This document shows positions 18,236 through 29,699 of a stretch of DNA of 64,000 bases, one piece after another. Source of the stretch: Branchiostoma lanceolatum. Its lineage: Eukaryota; Chordata; Leptocardii; Amphioxiformes; Branchiostomatidae. The position numbers and the translations under genes are program-made. The DNA lies in assembly GCF_035083965.1 (NCBI RefSeq), contig NC_089726.1, forward strand, positions 17,613,501 through 17,677,500. Reading direction: 5' to 3'. Below the pieces are notes generated by a model, which made no database searches, was not told where the DNA came from, and was given only the letters and a program-made list of their open reading frames with translations. How positions within the stretch are numbered: position 1 is the first letter of the stretch; every line of letters begins with the position of its first letter.

Positions 18236-19591
18236 TTGTTTGTTTGTTTGTTTGTTTGTTTGTTTACTTTAAGGAGGTTTTAGTCCTGAAGGCGGACGGA
18301 GTTTGCAGGGAGACTTGATTATCTTGGGCATTCTCCGCGGAATGAGCCACTAAGAATTCGATCGAAAGATGATGGTGTTCTTTACATTCTCACCCTTCTG
18401 CCCTTAAGCAATAGATTAAACTTAATCCCTACAACTCGGATCTGTATACATTGATTGCTATATATATAGAGATAGATAGAATATCACGGGTGCGATAGAC
18501 TGCTGAACGGGCAACAAGCGAAGTCCAGGGTCGCTGACGACTGGGCAACAGAGGAGTTATTTATCTTGTCTGAACTGAACCTCTGGACTACAGGTGGGTA
18601 CTTTTACGTGGTAAGTTAACAGGTTGTTAATTGTCTCAAAGCTTGGGCTAAATTGCATTGTGGGACTGTAGCCTTAATGTAAGTATGTGACTTCGATGTG
18701 AAACTGCTGCCATGTCCAAAAATCGAGCTAAGATTGAGTTTTGCACGTAACGTTATATGTTTATTTCAAGTTCACCACATAACTCTTAGGGGGAACCGAC
18801 GCAATATGCATACGTGCGGAAAGGTACATTTCGCTGTATCCGATATCGACGTCGGTACAAAGTATAAACTTCTAGGGAAGTTATGTTGAGATTCCATTGA
18901 CAGTAGATGATTTTATTTTACGTTTATGGCTCTGTTGATCTCCTAGTACAGATTAATTTCAGGCCCAGTTGCTTCTGCTGCTGACTCGAATCACTTTATA
19001 TGGGTGGAGAAAGTCCACTTGCGGCAGGAAAATTAAATCAAATTTGGGTCCGACGGCCATAAGAGGGTGTCAATAGTTTACAGAAGGACCGTAAAGGAAC
19101 GTGTTGGGGGGCATTTGCGGTGGGTTATCATGCAGAGGTCACGACGACCTTGACACGTCAGACGACATTTCTGACGAAGTACCAGTCATTCCGACCAAGT
19201 GTGTCATCTCGGGACTCAAGTTGTTGAGTCAAGGCCAAGTGCGTGCACTTGGGTCTGGTTTCACTTAAGCAGAATGCCATACATGCAGTGGACGGACTAA
19301 ATCTTGTGAGGGTGGGTGTGATCTTTTAAATTTGTTCATATCACCATTGAATATAGTCAGAAGAAACAAGGCAATGCTTTCGGTGAAACTAGCCTTTCAC
19401 ACCCGTTGTATGAATCCGCATACTAGCATACAACACCAAGAATGGCTAGCTATCATCGTCTGAAAGAAACACGAAGATGCCACATGTACCCAGATATTGT
19501 GGTTGCCTCCTTGGTTTGAACGACCTGCTATGTACGTCGTAAGGAGACTGTCGTACATTGTACAATCTTAAAGTCAGTTTTTCCGTTTCAG
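17512..19591. other. Intergenic interval between divergent METTL1 and the rolling-stone-like gene
   Basis: Holds the promoters of two divergent genes. Visible items are a 27-bp tandem duplication (GTTTAACTGACAACCAGG) at 17636-17690 and the microsatellite at 18194-18264. The AG at 19590-19591 before the ATG at 19593 looks like an acceptor (TTTTTCCGTTTCAG), so the right-hand gene probably has a noncoding first exon here. No other gene was recognised. Confidence 0.5.
18194..18264 (+). repeat. Compound microsatellite (TGTC)n(TTTG)n
   Basis: About ten TGTC units run directly into about ten GTTT units. Confidence 0.9.
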
Positions 19592-19592
19592 G

Positions 19593-22500
19593 ATGTCGTG
19601 TCGAGAAGAGTTCTCCCTGGACGCCCTCCGCCTTCGCTACCAAGACCGCTCGGTCTTCTCTCGCTCACCGGTATGTAGAATTCGTTCTCACAGATCTAGA
19701 GTATTTTGGCTAAGGCTTATGTATGCTCACAGAAGGAATCCGTTACCAGGATGGCACAAGACTATCATTTACTGACAGTATACATACAAAACATGTGCCA
19801 GCTAGTAAGTAAGCATGTGTTTGACTTGGGTTACTGAAGCGCAGAGATCTAATAGACAGATGTTTTTGTTGGCATGTGTCCGTGTTACCCCTCTTCTTCT
19901 GGGATCTGAAGAAATGGCGGAAATTCACCGAAATGGAAGAGTTTGCCACAGAGAAGTTCATATCAGTGACGAAGACTTCAACATTGTAAATCTACGCTCT
20001 TGAGAACGAAGCACCATGCAGTCTATCAGCCTACGTGTTTCATGTTTCGCCCTTGGGCCGTCAATGAACTTGACTGAACCTGGGCGCAGTCACCCCACAT
20101 GCATTCCGTTACAGGTCACACGACAGTGGCTTTCGATGGCAAACGTGGAATATCACAGGCACAAGCACAGGCACACTACAATTTCTCTTTCTTTATCACA
20201 AGATGTTGCACAGGCGTTTTGTGACCATTTGTCACAATTCTTCAAAGCAAAAACCAACATTTTGTGATAAATAGAAAAAAAGAGAGCAATGTGCTTTATC
20301 TTGTAATGATTATATGGCAGCTAGTTGTTAAAACACCTTTCATGACGAAAGGGAAAACTTGTCTGCTAGACGCCAGTCATTATTCACAATTTTTGACGGC
20401 ACAAACTTGTAAGATTTTTCAGATATCCGTAAGATTTTTGGCAAATGATACTTAGAGGAACGATATTTGTACATTGGACATCAAAGTTCACTTTCTTGGC
20501 TCTGTTGATCATTAAATATACAGTCAGATCTGACTTCCGCAAACACTCAAGGTACTAAGGGAAAATGTTTGCCAACGACAGGTGGTTGCACGGGACAGGG
20601 TGGGGTTAACTAAATCTATGAAATGGACAGGATTGTTTTAATGTAGCTTATGACTGAAGGTGGTTGCCTGTACAAGGTGGTTGCCCCAACAGGTTTGAAT
20701 GTACAACGAAATGTAACAGTAATATCTAAAAATAACTTCGTGAAGAAGGAACGATGAAAACTTGCAAACCTGTTTCTATTCAACATGTAACACTTTTTAT
20801 TTCCCACCAAATACAACAAGTTCTCAGATCGAATCGATGACTTAATCCTAACAGATTAGAATGTGTGATATTAAGCATTTTTCACTCCATTGTTAGTTAA
20901 TGTTAGCCTTAAAGTTTAAAGACAACCAAATCCCTTAAGTATTAGAAACCAAAATCAAAGAAAATATTATTTTGGTCAGGTAAGGTAACTTTAAGACATG
21001 CTAAAATTGATGTTAGTGTTACTCCTCGTCTTTAAACATATCATCAGCCTCCATATCTTCCATCTCCCTCATTTCTTCTTCGAAATCTCCAGTCTCGCCC
21101 ATCTCCCGTTTGAAGGCGTTCTCCATTTTCTCCAAGGTGTCAGTCAAGTCGCCAAGAACCTCCCTCAAGTTCAGCATGCGCTTTCCTGAAGGGAGGGGAA
21201 GATGGTTAATCTGTGACAACCACTAGAACAACGATTGCAGACTTTACATTAGGACCAAATTCTCATCATCCTCATCTATCCCCTTAGTCTATTTGACCTT
21301 CATCCTCATCTATCCCCTTAGTCTATTTGACCTTCATCCTCATCTATCCCCTTAGTCTATTTGACCTTCATCCTCATCTATCCCCTTAGTCTATTTGACC
21401 TTCATCCTCATCTATCCCCTTAGTCTAGCTATTTGACCTTCATCCTCATCTATCCCCTTAGTCTATTTGACCTTCATCCTCATCTATCCCCTTAGTCTAT
21501 TTGACCTTCATCCTCATCTATCCCCTTAGTCTATTTGACCTTCATCCTCATCTATCCCCTTAGTCTATTTGACCTTCATCCTCATCTATCCCCTTAGTCT
21601 ATTTGACCTTCGTCCTCATCTATCCCCTTAGTCTATTTGACCTTCATCCTCATCTATCCCCTTAGTCTATTTGACCTTCATCCTCATCTATCCCCTTAGT
21701 CTATTTGACCTTCATCCTCATCTATCCCCTTAGTCTATTTGACCTTCGTCCTCATCTATCCCCTTAGTCTATTTGACCTTCATCCTCATCTATCCCCTTA
21801 GTCTATTTGACCTTCATCCTCATCTATCCCCTTAGTCTATTTGACCTTCATCCTCATCTATCCCCTTAGTCTATTTGACCTTCATCCTCATCTATCCCCT
21901 TAGTCTATTTGACCTTCATCCTCATCTATCCCCTTAGTCTATTTGACCTTCATCCTCATCTATCCCCTTAGTCTATTTGACCTTCGTCCTCATCTATCCC
22001 CTTAGTCTATTTGACCTTCATCCTCATCTATCCCCTTAGTCTATTTGACCTTCATCCTCATCTATCCCCTTAGTCTATTTGACCTTCATCCTCATCTATC
22101 CCCTTAGTCTATTTGACCTTCATCCTCATCTATCCCCTTAGTCTATTTGACCTTCGTCCTCATCTATCCCCTTAGTCTATTTGACCTTCGTCCTCATCTA
22201 TCCCCTTAGTCTATTTGACCTTCATCCTCATCTATCCCCTTAGTCTATTTGACCTTCATCCTCATCTATCCCCTTAGTCTATTTGACCTTCATCCTCATC
22301 TATCCCCTTAGTCTATTTGACCTTCATCCTCATCTATCCCCCTAGTCTATTTGACCTTGGGGCACCACATCTGGCAAACAGTTTTCCCCACCCTCCTTGG
22401 TTGTCTGTTCTTCTTAATGTTTCGCTTAATGTCGTGCCAGTCCACTCTCTGATATCATTCTCTTTATTCTACCGATGGTCCCCTGCATGGTAGTTTGGGT

Positions 22501-25500
22501 TAGTCCCGATGAACGTAACACGTGGCCATACCACAAGTTTTCTTCTTATCATTACTATGACTAAGAGGTCTTCGTACGAACAGATGTTTCAAAACCAAAT
22601 TAGTGTTAGTTTGATAGGACAGTATTATTTGACAAATGACATAAAAAAGGCACAGTGTACTTTCGGTCGTGACCCCTACGTGGCACCCTGCGGCTACCGG
22701 GCTATGTTTGAACACGGACGGGCCCCGGGATGACTTTAACTCGGACTTAAAATCAACACGGGACCCGGTAACAAATAGACACCGCGAGCTATTGAATCGG
22801 GGCCCGGACTACACCCCCTGCAGGTCCCGGTGCAAATGTCGGACCGAGGCATTACCCCCTAGCATTTGTCGTCATTGGTGAACCCCACTTTTCGTGCGGC
22901 GAAAGTCTTTGATTACCTTGGGCGGTGCTGTACACCGACAGCCTGGCGTAGCCTCCGCATGTCCCCCCGCCTGCCTTACAGTTGTTGGAGCACTCGCTGT
23001 CATCAGCTTTAGTCATTTCTGCCACGTGTTCCTCAGTACCGCAGCCGCATCGAACACTTTTGGTTGCTATAGAAAATACCATACAATATGAAACGTTAGA
23101 TAACATGATGTGAACAATTACAATTACAAAAGAGTCTGCCATGCTATACATGTAACTGTGGTTATCAAACCCAGTACGTCAGCTGATAAGTTTACGGTAG
23201 CAAATTGGAATCATTCCTATTAGAAATTTGTAGATACATAGAATACTAGATCTTATTTGTTATATAGATTCGCTGAAGTTCGTAAGACAAAAACTCCCAC
23301 AGCGCATGTACTGACTGTGGTAGTAATGAACTCTCACAGTTCTTAGTAAAAAAAAGAAACAATATCTGATACCCCTAAAACAATTGTACTGATGTATTTC
23401 AATGCATGTTTGTTTCACATTAAGACGTATGTAAACTCATTGTGTCTACAATCAGACGAATACGTACCTGCATAAGCCTTTCCCTGTTCCTCACAGTGCT
23501 GAACACACATGTCGTTGCTCATCTTTCGGTCCACCAAGCTGTACGGGAAGTATGGGTCTCCGTAATTCTTCACATAGCAGCCTTTGTACTCGGCAGCCGA
23601 GCTTTCCTTCGCCACCGCCAGAAGTACCACAACAAGCAGCGTGCAAGTGTAAACCTTCATGGCGCAGTTTCAGCTGATCTGCTCAAAAGAAACAAAACAA
23701 AAAGTGGTTACAATTGGGACACGTAGAACAAGGTTGGCGATGAAAAAAGACATTGCCATGGCGACGGTGGTTGTTGCTGTTTTCGTTTTTACTGTACCCT
23801 GCTTAGGGCACTGATAGGTGGTGCTGTTCATACGGGATTTCCAACAAAAAGGACTGGTGAGAACCTGATCTGTTGGACAAATGCACACACACGCAGACAC
23901 ACAGACATTTCTGTACAATTCCTAGGAGAATTTTTGCAGACTGCACACAATACTATATCACTAGGCTCGCCCTAAGGCGTCACCAAAATATTGTGTGACA
24001 GTGAACGATTACGTCTGCTCAGTACAGTGAGTATGGACACGGACATTTCTTTGTCACTTAACAAAGGCACGAGAACAAAGAAAGTAGAAAGACCTGTTCT
24101 TGCTTTAAATATTCCAACTATGCTAATGACGCCCCAATCTCACTAGACCCACGGCACGTTGGTGACCTCGATGCGAACTCGCAAATTACTGAGCGGTTAA
24201 CGACTTTCATCGACGAAAATCTTTGTAGGCTTTGTGTGTCTTGTTGTCTTTTAAGTCATACTTGTACGTTTTGCATGATATTCCCATTATAAAGTCAAAG
24301 GTAACACAAATCCAGTTTGCTACATAGCGAGGACGCCACGGTGCCCCGGGTCCTGTGAGATAGGAGCTTTAGTTGAAATATCCCCTAGTAAATTCTGCAT
24401 CTACAAACAACAATCCAACAGCTTCCCGATCATTCTGTTCAGTAAATGCAGATTCTATTTACTACGTATTTCTCGATAACGTTTGATATACGACGATTGA
24501 CGCGCGGCGACAGATTTTTTCTGGGTATAATTAAAAAGGCTCCGCGACACGCGGAGGTGGCGTGCGGCGATTTTCGTGTGGCACCTTCAGGGTGCACTAG
24601 AAAAAATGTAAAAAGCGCTCTACAAACCTGAGTGCACCCGTCTTAAAATCATATATTCTACACGTGCTGTAAATATAACATTTTTCACTCCAGGTGCTTG
24701 TCCCATTTTGTTCGAAAAGTGACGGCGACGGCCCGAGTAGAAGGAACTAAAACTAAATTACGTCTACTTTGGACTACAACCAAAAAAATGCATATAGTGA
24801 TAACACAGAATGAACCGTTACGATTTGAACACCAGAAGTAAGACAAACGCCACTGTGTGACTTGTGTGCGGTTACTTACTGACTTTCTGACAGGAACGAT
24901 CACGGTGCGTCTTGTGTCTGGAGGTCTTCTTCTTCTCAGGTCTGGCCGTGAAAGAATGAAGGGATGGGTGTGGGGAGGTACTTGTACGTAAATACCTGCT
25001 CAGACACTGTAATTATGCAAAACCTGATGTAAAGCCATTGTCTGTTCATGTAATCATGCGATATATCAAAATCTTTCTGTTTGTTAGCGTGTCTTGCCTT
25101 TATAATACGCAGGTGCTGTTCGACCGGTCCTACTATGTGAAGATAACATCAAGTAACTCTTCCATTCTTAGGTTTTAGACAATTTCAGACCATGCATGGC
25201 GATCATTATATCTTATTTAGTTGTAATATATTTGTCTTAGATCAGTCATTGCTTCATATACTACATTTCTACTAAGTATATACCATCAGTGAATGAACCG
25301 ATTCAAGATACAGCCACTTCTCAGCCCTGAGGCTTTTCCTAATTACAAAATCTTTTGAGCAGTAATCGTTTTCACCTTGTAAAGCCTTTTTAAGACCTTG
25401 TCTTGAATGAACCCCCAAATTATAGTGCGTAGACTGTGATTGTAAAGAATTCATTTCTATTTACAGAGTTACGGAGGATTTTACTGTTTGTGTGCGTGTG

Positions 25501-28032
25501 TGTACGGCGGAATATCTTAAGAGTCATTGCACGAGAAAACCAGGCAAAACCAGGCAGAGGTGGGAAGATGGGGGTCGGCCAAATCGGCTCATACTTTGTA
25601 TGTGTGATAGGTATGTGGAACTAGGAACAGCCATATAATTAAAACCCTCCAGCTATTTTTCGTTATGGCGTTCTGGGACCCCTCTCCGAGACCCTCCAAA
25701 ATCCAACAATTTGTTGCTGAAAATTACTGAAATTGCAATGGCTACCCTGGTAATTCTGATAAAGATACAAACATTTCATCTATATTTTCGTATAGTATGG
25801 GTTCCCTAGTTTTACCTACCAAAAGTTAAAGGTGAAGCATTGAAATTTAGAGGGCATACTAGGGGGTTACCAGAACCAACGAAAGCAGAATTTTCATCTC
25901 TTTGAATTTTAGTAATTTTTAAGGGGGATTATCTGCCCTGGGCAGTGGCTTTGGAGAATGTTTTTACTGTTGCTGGAGAGAGGAACATCTACTGATTCAA
26001 AAACAAGCATCGTTTAATTGGGCCACTCATAACACTCATAATGGGGGCTCTTTATGGGGATTTTTCGGGTTTAGGGCTATAGTAAATCAGGTAATGACGT
26101 CTCACTACGGGGTAGATTACGACAGTTTTTTCTGTCGCTGGGCGAAAACCATGCACAATTGTCATTAAGTGCTGAAATAAATTCAAAATGTTGATCAATG
26201 AACCTGGCGCCTCCAGAAAATTTGATCTCAATCTTTGAAACTCCGCTGCAGTACCTCAAATTTCCGCTAAGAGGCCCATTATCGAACTTGACCTTCCTTT
26301 TTGAGACTCCTACCTACCCACTAAATATCATGCACAGCCGTCAACAGCACCTCGAGTTATGCTGGCGACATACAAACTCACACACATACAAAGCCCGCTG
26401 CAGTACTGTAGGAAAGCGCCAGATGAATTATTTTCGAACTTGACCTTGGTTCCCACAACCGCTTCTTACCTACAAAAAATCATGAAGATGCATCAACGTT
26501 TCCGTCACTTTTTTGCCCATATAAAAACACACAAACATGCTAAGTCCGCTGCAGTACTGTTGGAAAACGCCAGGTGAACGGTTTTCGAACTTGACCTTCC
26601 TTTGCACAACCACTACACACCTACAAAAGATCATGAAGATCCATCAAAGGTTTCTCGAGCTATGCTCTTGACATACATACAGACCCACCCAACAGCTGGC
26701 GCAACCAATAACAATCATCTTCTCGGCGAAGATAATAATTCGTCCTCATATTCATCTATTTCAACAGTGGTGGCGTGGGCAGGTAGGCTTTGTAGTCTAC
26801 AGGTCGCTAATTGCGGCTCTGACGCTGGCTATACTGGTGTTCCTACTGGCCTATCACTACCATGTCCAGGGACGGTCAGACCAGTGGCCCATCGCCCTGA
26901 CCAACTGGAGCTTCGCCGTTCTCACCGCGCACATGGTGGTGGCTTTAGTCGTCTGCGTGGTGGACTTCGTGTCTAAAAAAGGTGAATTCTAGAAATAATA
27001 ATTTTATTTGAAAAAAAAAATCCGTAAGTTCATCAGGTTGGTGAATGACTGAATAGCAAGGTTCTTTTATTCACAACCAAGTATTTAGAAGAGCCGACAT
27101 TTCGATGACTCTCTGTCATCTTCATCAGGGCAATACTAGCGATGAAGATGACAGACATGTACAGTCATCAAAAGTCGGCTCTTGTAAATACTTAGTTATG
27201 AATAAAAGAACCTTGCTATTCAAAAATTTTATTGCACAATTATGCCCAAAGGCTAACTGCGAACAAATCAGAGCAAAACACCGGTATTTAACGTGTGTAC
27301 ACTTAACAGAGAAGAAAATGAATTGTATTTATAAATGAACTTGACTTGAAATGAGAACAATTTTATATCTATTTCTACTTAAGCTACTTGAAGGGTTTGC
27401 GTTCTTTTCTCCATGCAGTGGAAGATGAAAAAGCAGAACCGACCACCCTGGGCACCACCACTATGGGCACCACCTCTGAAAACACTACCACTGCAGACGC
27501 GGGTACGGTAGAAGCCATTACATTGACCGAACTTGGTGATGAGTTCAACAATGTAGAAACCATCCAAAACAATGGCGGACTGGCATGGTATCACAAAGTC
27601 CATTGGGTCTTGCATAACACCAGCATCACCGTGGCTTTCTTTGTGACAACGCTCTATTGGACGTTGGACAAGGGTATCGTTTCGGTCAGCAGCATATTAG
27701 AACACGTTGTTAACTCCATCATCGCGCTTCTGGATCTCTTAGTGAGCGGTACTCCAGTGAGGATCCTAAACGTGATCTACCCTGTAGCCTACGCAGCGGC
27801 GTATGGAGTGTTCTATGTCATCTACTGGGCCGCAGGGGGAAAGGGGCGAGACGGGGCCGCAGCCATCTACGCCGTTATAGATTTTGGGAAGGACCCAGTC
27901 ATGGCGTCAGTGTTTCTGGTGGTGCTGGTGTTCGTTGGGACTCCCTTGTTCCATCTCCTGTCGTACGGACTGTTCCGCTTGAGGGAGCTGGCTGTGACGA
28001 AGATCAAGCGTAGGTCTTATTCGTTTGACTGA
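19593..28032 (+). CDS. Rolling-stone-like multipass membrane protein, 3 coding exons
   Basis: Member of the family of Drosophila rolling stone (myoblast fusion); the family role outside insects is not settled. Exons 19593-19670, 26768-26981, 27419-28032 (TGA) join in frame to 301 aa, a usual family length. Exon 1 encodes MSCREEFSLDALRLRYQDRS and ends FSRSP. Exon 2 begins WWRGQVGFVVYRS, followed by a hydrophobic segment, TNWSFAVLTAHMVVALVV and a DFVSKK end. Exon 3 has a Thr-rich loop (about residues 100-130), then WYHKVHWVLHNTSITVAFFV, TLYW, and a run of hydrophobic segments with LLVSGTPVRILNVIYP, YGVFYVIYWAAGG, PLFHLLSYGLFRLR. These are the family's landmark motifs (YRS...TNWS...W.LHN...P.R..H..YP...YWAAGG). 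Exon 1 is assigned by matching phase 0/0 and by the M-C-x-E-F N-terminus typical of the family; it is 7.1 kb away and should be confirmed by transcript data. A WSC-domain gene sits inside intron 1 on the other strand. Confidence 0.8.
21019..23660 (-). CDS. Small secreted WSC-domain protein, 3 exons, nested in an intron
   Basis: Exons 23660-23468, 23066-22917, 21185-21019 (TAA) join in consistent phase to 169 aa. Residues 1-23 form a signal peptide (MKVYTCTLLVVVLLAVAKES, cut near SSAA). Residues about 24-113 form a WSC domain: YKGCYV, then a CVQHCEEQGKAYA block, CGCGTEEH and CSNNCKAGGGTCGGYARLS at the end, with eight cysteines. WSC domains bind carbohydrate in cell-wall sensors and secreted proteins. 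The C-terminal ~55 residues are a predicted acidic helix or coiled coil (LREVLGDLTDTLEKMENAF ... FEEEMREMEDMEADD). A 5' noncoding exon ending at 24880 (donor GTAAGT) and spliced to an acceptor just upstream of the ATG is likely. Exon 3 is assigned by its acceptor (CCCTTCAG) and matching phase; it lies beyond a 1.1-kb minisatellite. Poly(A): AATAAA (-) at 20796-20801. Confidence 0.75.
21266..22360 (+). repeat. 34-bp minisatellite, ~32 copies
   Basis: A near-perfect tandem array of a 34-bp unit (TCCTCATCTATCCCC then TTAGTCTATTTGACCTTCA). Variants include a scattered A-to-G change (TTCGTCC) and one copy with a short CTAG insertion near 21425. It sits in intron 2 of the WSC gene and therefore also in intron 1 of the rolling-stone-like gene. 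It is not a CRISPR array, since there are no variable spacers. Confidence 0.95.
23895..24000. repeat. Fragment of the CTGCTGCAGTACC-family dispersed repeat
   Basis: Shares TTCTGTACAATTCCTAGGA, TTTTTGCAGACTG and CACAATACTATA..ACTAGG..CGCCC with 8470-8625. It lies in the probable 5'-UTR intron of the WSC gene. Confidence 0.5.
24001..26190. other. Intron and intergenic sequence without recognised genes
   Basis: Lies within intron 1 of the rolling-stone-like gene and upstream of the WSC gene. It contains the inferred WSC promoter and 5' noncoding exon (ending at 24880). The AT-rich stretch 25000-26190 shows no convincing exon on either strand. Confidence 0.4.
26200..26695 (+). repeat. Tandem ~175-bp repeats, three diverged copies
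   Basis: Three units share the ordered blocks CCGCTGCAGTAC, AACTTGACCTT, ATCATGAAGATGCATCAA (or equivalent), ACACACA. They end 70 bp before exon 2 of the rolling-stone-like gene. The CTGCAGTAC core links them to the dispersed repeats at 8080 and 40685. Confidence 0.6.
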
Positions 28033-28122
28033 ATCACGCTCCTGGCGGCGCATGGTTGGCCCTATTGCTGGAGGGTAGAATAGCGCCAAAGAGAACACTT
28101 GTTACACCGACTGATATCCAAG

Positions 28123-28162
<40 letters not shown>

Positions 28163-28175
28163 CATATATATAGAT
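28123..28175 (+). repeat. (TC)n(TA)n microsatellite
   Basis: About ten TC units followed by about ten TA units, directly downstream of the rolling-stone-like stop codon. Confidence 0.9.
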
Positions 28176-28238
28176 GTATATGTATATATATTACGAATCT
28201 AGATTAGACATGTTGTGATCTTGTGTCGATATGTTGGT

Positions 28239-28630
28239 ACCTTAGACATTCTACCTCTGAAATATGGGGATCGTTCAAAAGTTCAAATTCCTGTCCAACT
28301 GAATCAGTTCATTTAAAATTCTGCAAACAATCATTACGTGTACTACCTAGGTCTGCTTGGAGCCTAGCTGCAAGGGCGGAATTAGGAAGATATACATATA
28401 CACCCATACAAGTGGAAGCTTCGCTAAATGCCGTCAAATATTTCCTTAGAATTCGCCAGAATGTGCCAGCCGACAGTTTTCAAGCAGATGCTTTCTCCTG
28501 CCAGTTAGATCTAGACAAATCTGGTGTTAAATGTTGGGCGACAGGAATACGCAAGTCTTTAGAGGAGAGCGGGTTTGCTTTCTTATGGCACCTTCCAATT
28601 CCATATGAAACAAATACGTTACAAATTGTT
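28239..28630 (+). pseudogene. LINE reverse-transcriptase C-terminal fragment
   Basis: The open frame reads TSEIWGSFKSSNSC, then VHLKFCKQSLRVLPRSAWSL, then ARAELGRYTYTPIQV and AVKYFLRI. This is the pattern (EIWG ... LKFCK..L.V ... AELGRYP) found after the reverse-transcriptase domain of L2/CR1-like LINEs. The ORF runs to 28840, but similarity fades after about 28630, where it enters other repeat sequence. It is truncated and immobile. Confidence 0.6.
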
Positions 28631-28989
28631 ATTTCCACGGGTACCGCGGGTCCAGTGAGAAGGGGGTTTACAGTGTCAGTACAAGCATGCATACACAGAG
28701 ATCGTCTTCTTCCTGGGCCTTTATTATCTCAACAGAGACCTCCAGATTCATTTCAACTCACATTTCCTCAGAACAACTTCTCTACTTTATACAAACATCG
28801 CTTTCCCGTTCTGTTCTGTACAATGATGGATAACTCATAGATGGAAATATTGCAAGCCATATCGACTAACAACAATTGCACTACATGTAACATAGATGAC
28901 GTTTCCAATAGTTTCTTGATAAATGTAACATTGTGTCTAGCACGACGTTTTCTTCATTCTCACCACAAAATCACCCTCCTCAGCAGACC

Positions 28990-29335
28990 CGACTTGCTCG
29001 GTACGTTACCTCCCGCATCGGCCCTGCAATTCCAAGCTGGTATTCTGGCTTCTAGCGACGTCACCACCAAAACAGCTTTCACCCAATCAGAGGCTTTGCA
29101 CAAGCTCATCTTGTGCAATGCCGCAAAGGTCGTCAGGATGCTATAAGTCAATCAGGTTACGTCTTACACCGCTACTTTGGGTTCAGAACAAAATAACGGC
29201 TGTTTGTGCCAAATAAGGCTAGCTCATTAGTTATTCATGAGCAACTGTCAGTAACGCCGCCAGAAGCCAGAATACCGGGTTGGAATAGCAGGGCCGATGC
29301 GGGAGGTAACATACCGAGCAGTCGGGCAAAACGTG
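28990..29335. repeat. Foldback element with ~70-bp arms
   Basis: Left arm 28997-29067 (GTTACCTCCCGCATCGGCCC, then GGTATTCTGGCTTCTAG) and right arm 29256-29325 are near-perfect inverted copies around ~190 bp of unrelated sequence. It looks like a MITE with no coding capacity. Confidence 0.6.
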
Positions 29336-29590
29336 TTAAAGCAACCTCCTTGGTTAAAGCAAAACGACTTACAGTTACAACTCTTCGGCAAGACTTAACA
29401 TGATGAACACTGTAACCTAGGATATTTCACCGGTAGAAAATTAATACCAAACGGTAACATTCTATCGCATTATAGATGTATCTTATATGGTAACAATGTC
29501 TTCAACTTATACACTGTAAAAGATCATAGAAAAGTTGAATTATACGATGATGCAATTATGGGAAATATTGCTGAGATAGTTTATGCTGGA

Positions 29591-29691
29591 GCTGTTACTT
29601 AGCCTGTGTACCATCCTCCGTAGTAACCTCTTGCGAAAAGATTGAGCCAGCAATTACTATACGGAGGATGATTCCCAGGCTAGCTGTTAAC
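29591..29691. mobile_element. Tiny TAGCCTG palindromic MITE, copy 1
   Basis: Element 29600-29682 (83 bp) has arms TAGCCTGTGTACCATCCTCC and the inverse, around a 25-bp centre. It is flanked by GCTGTTACT and GCTGTTAAC (9 bp, 8 of 9 match). Same family as 46232-46311. Confidence 0.7.
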
Positions 29692-29699
29692 ATGGAATT

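Noticed and set aside
21266..22360. Regular repeats that could look like a CRISPR array
   Set aside because: Units are contiguous with no variable spacers, and the genome is eukaryotic.
28841..29146. 101-residue frame after the LINE fragment
   Set aside because: Overlaps a foldback element and shows no retroelement or gene similarity.
29413..29600. About 60 stop-free codons (GYFTGRKLIPNGNILSHYRC...)
   Set aside because: Length is within chance for AT-rich DNA; there is no ATG, splice context or recognised similarity.
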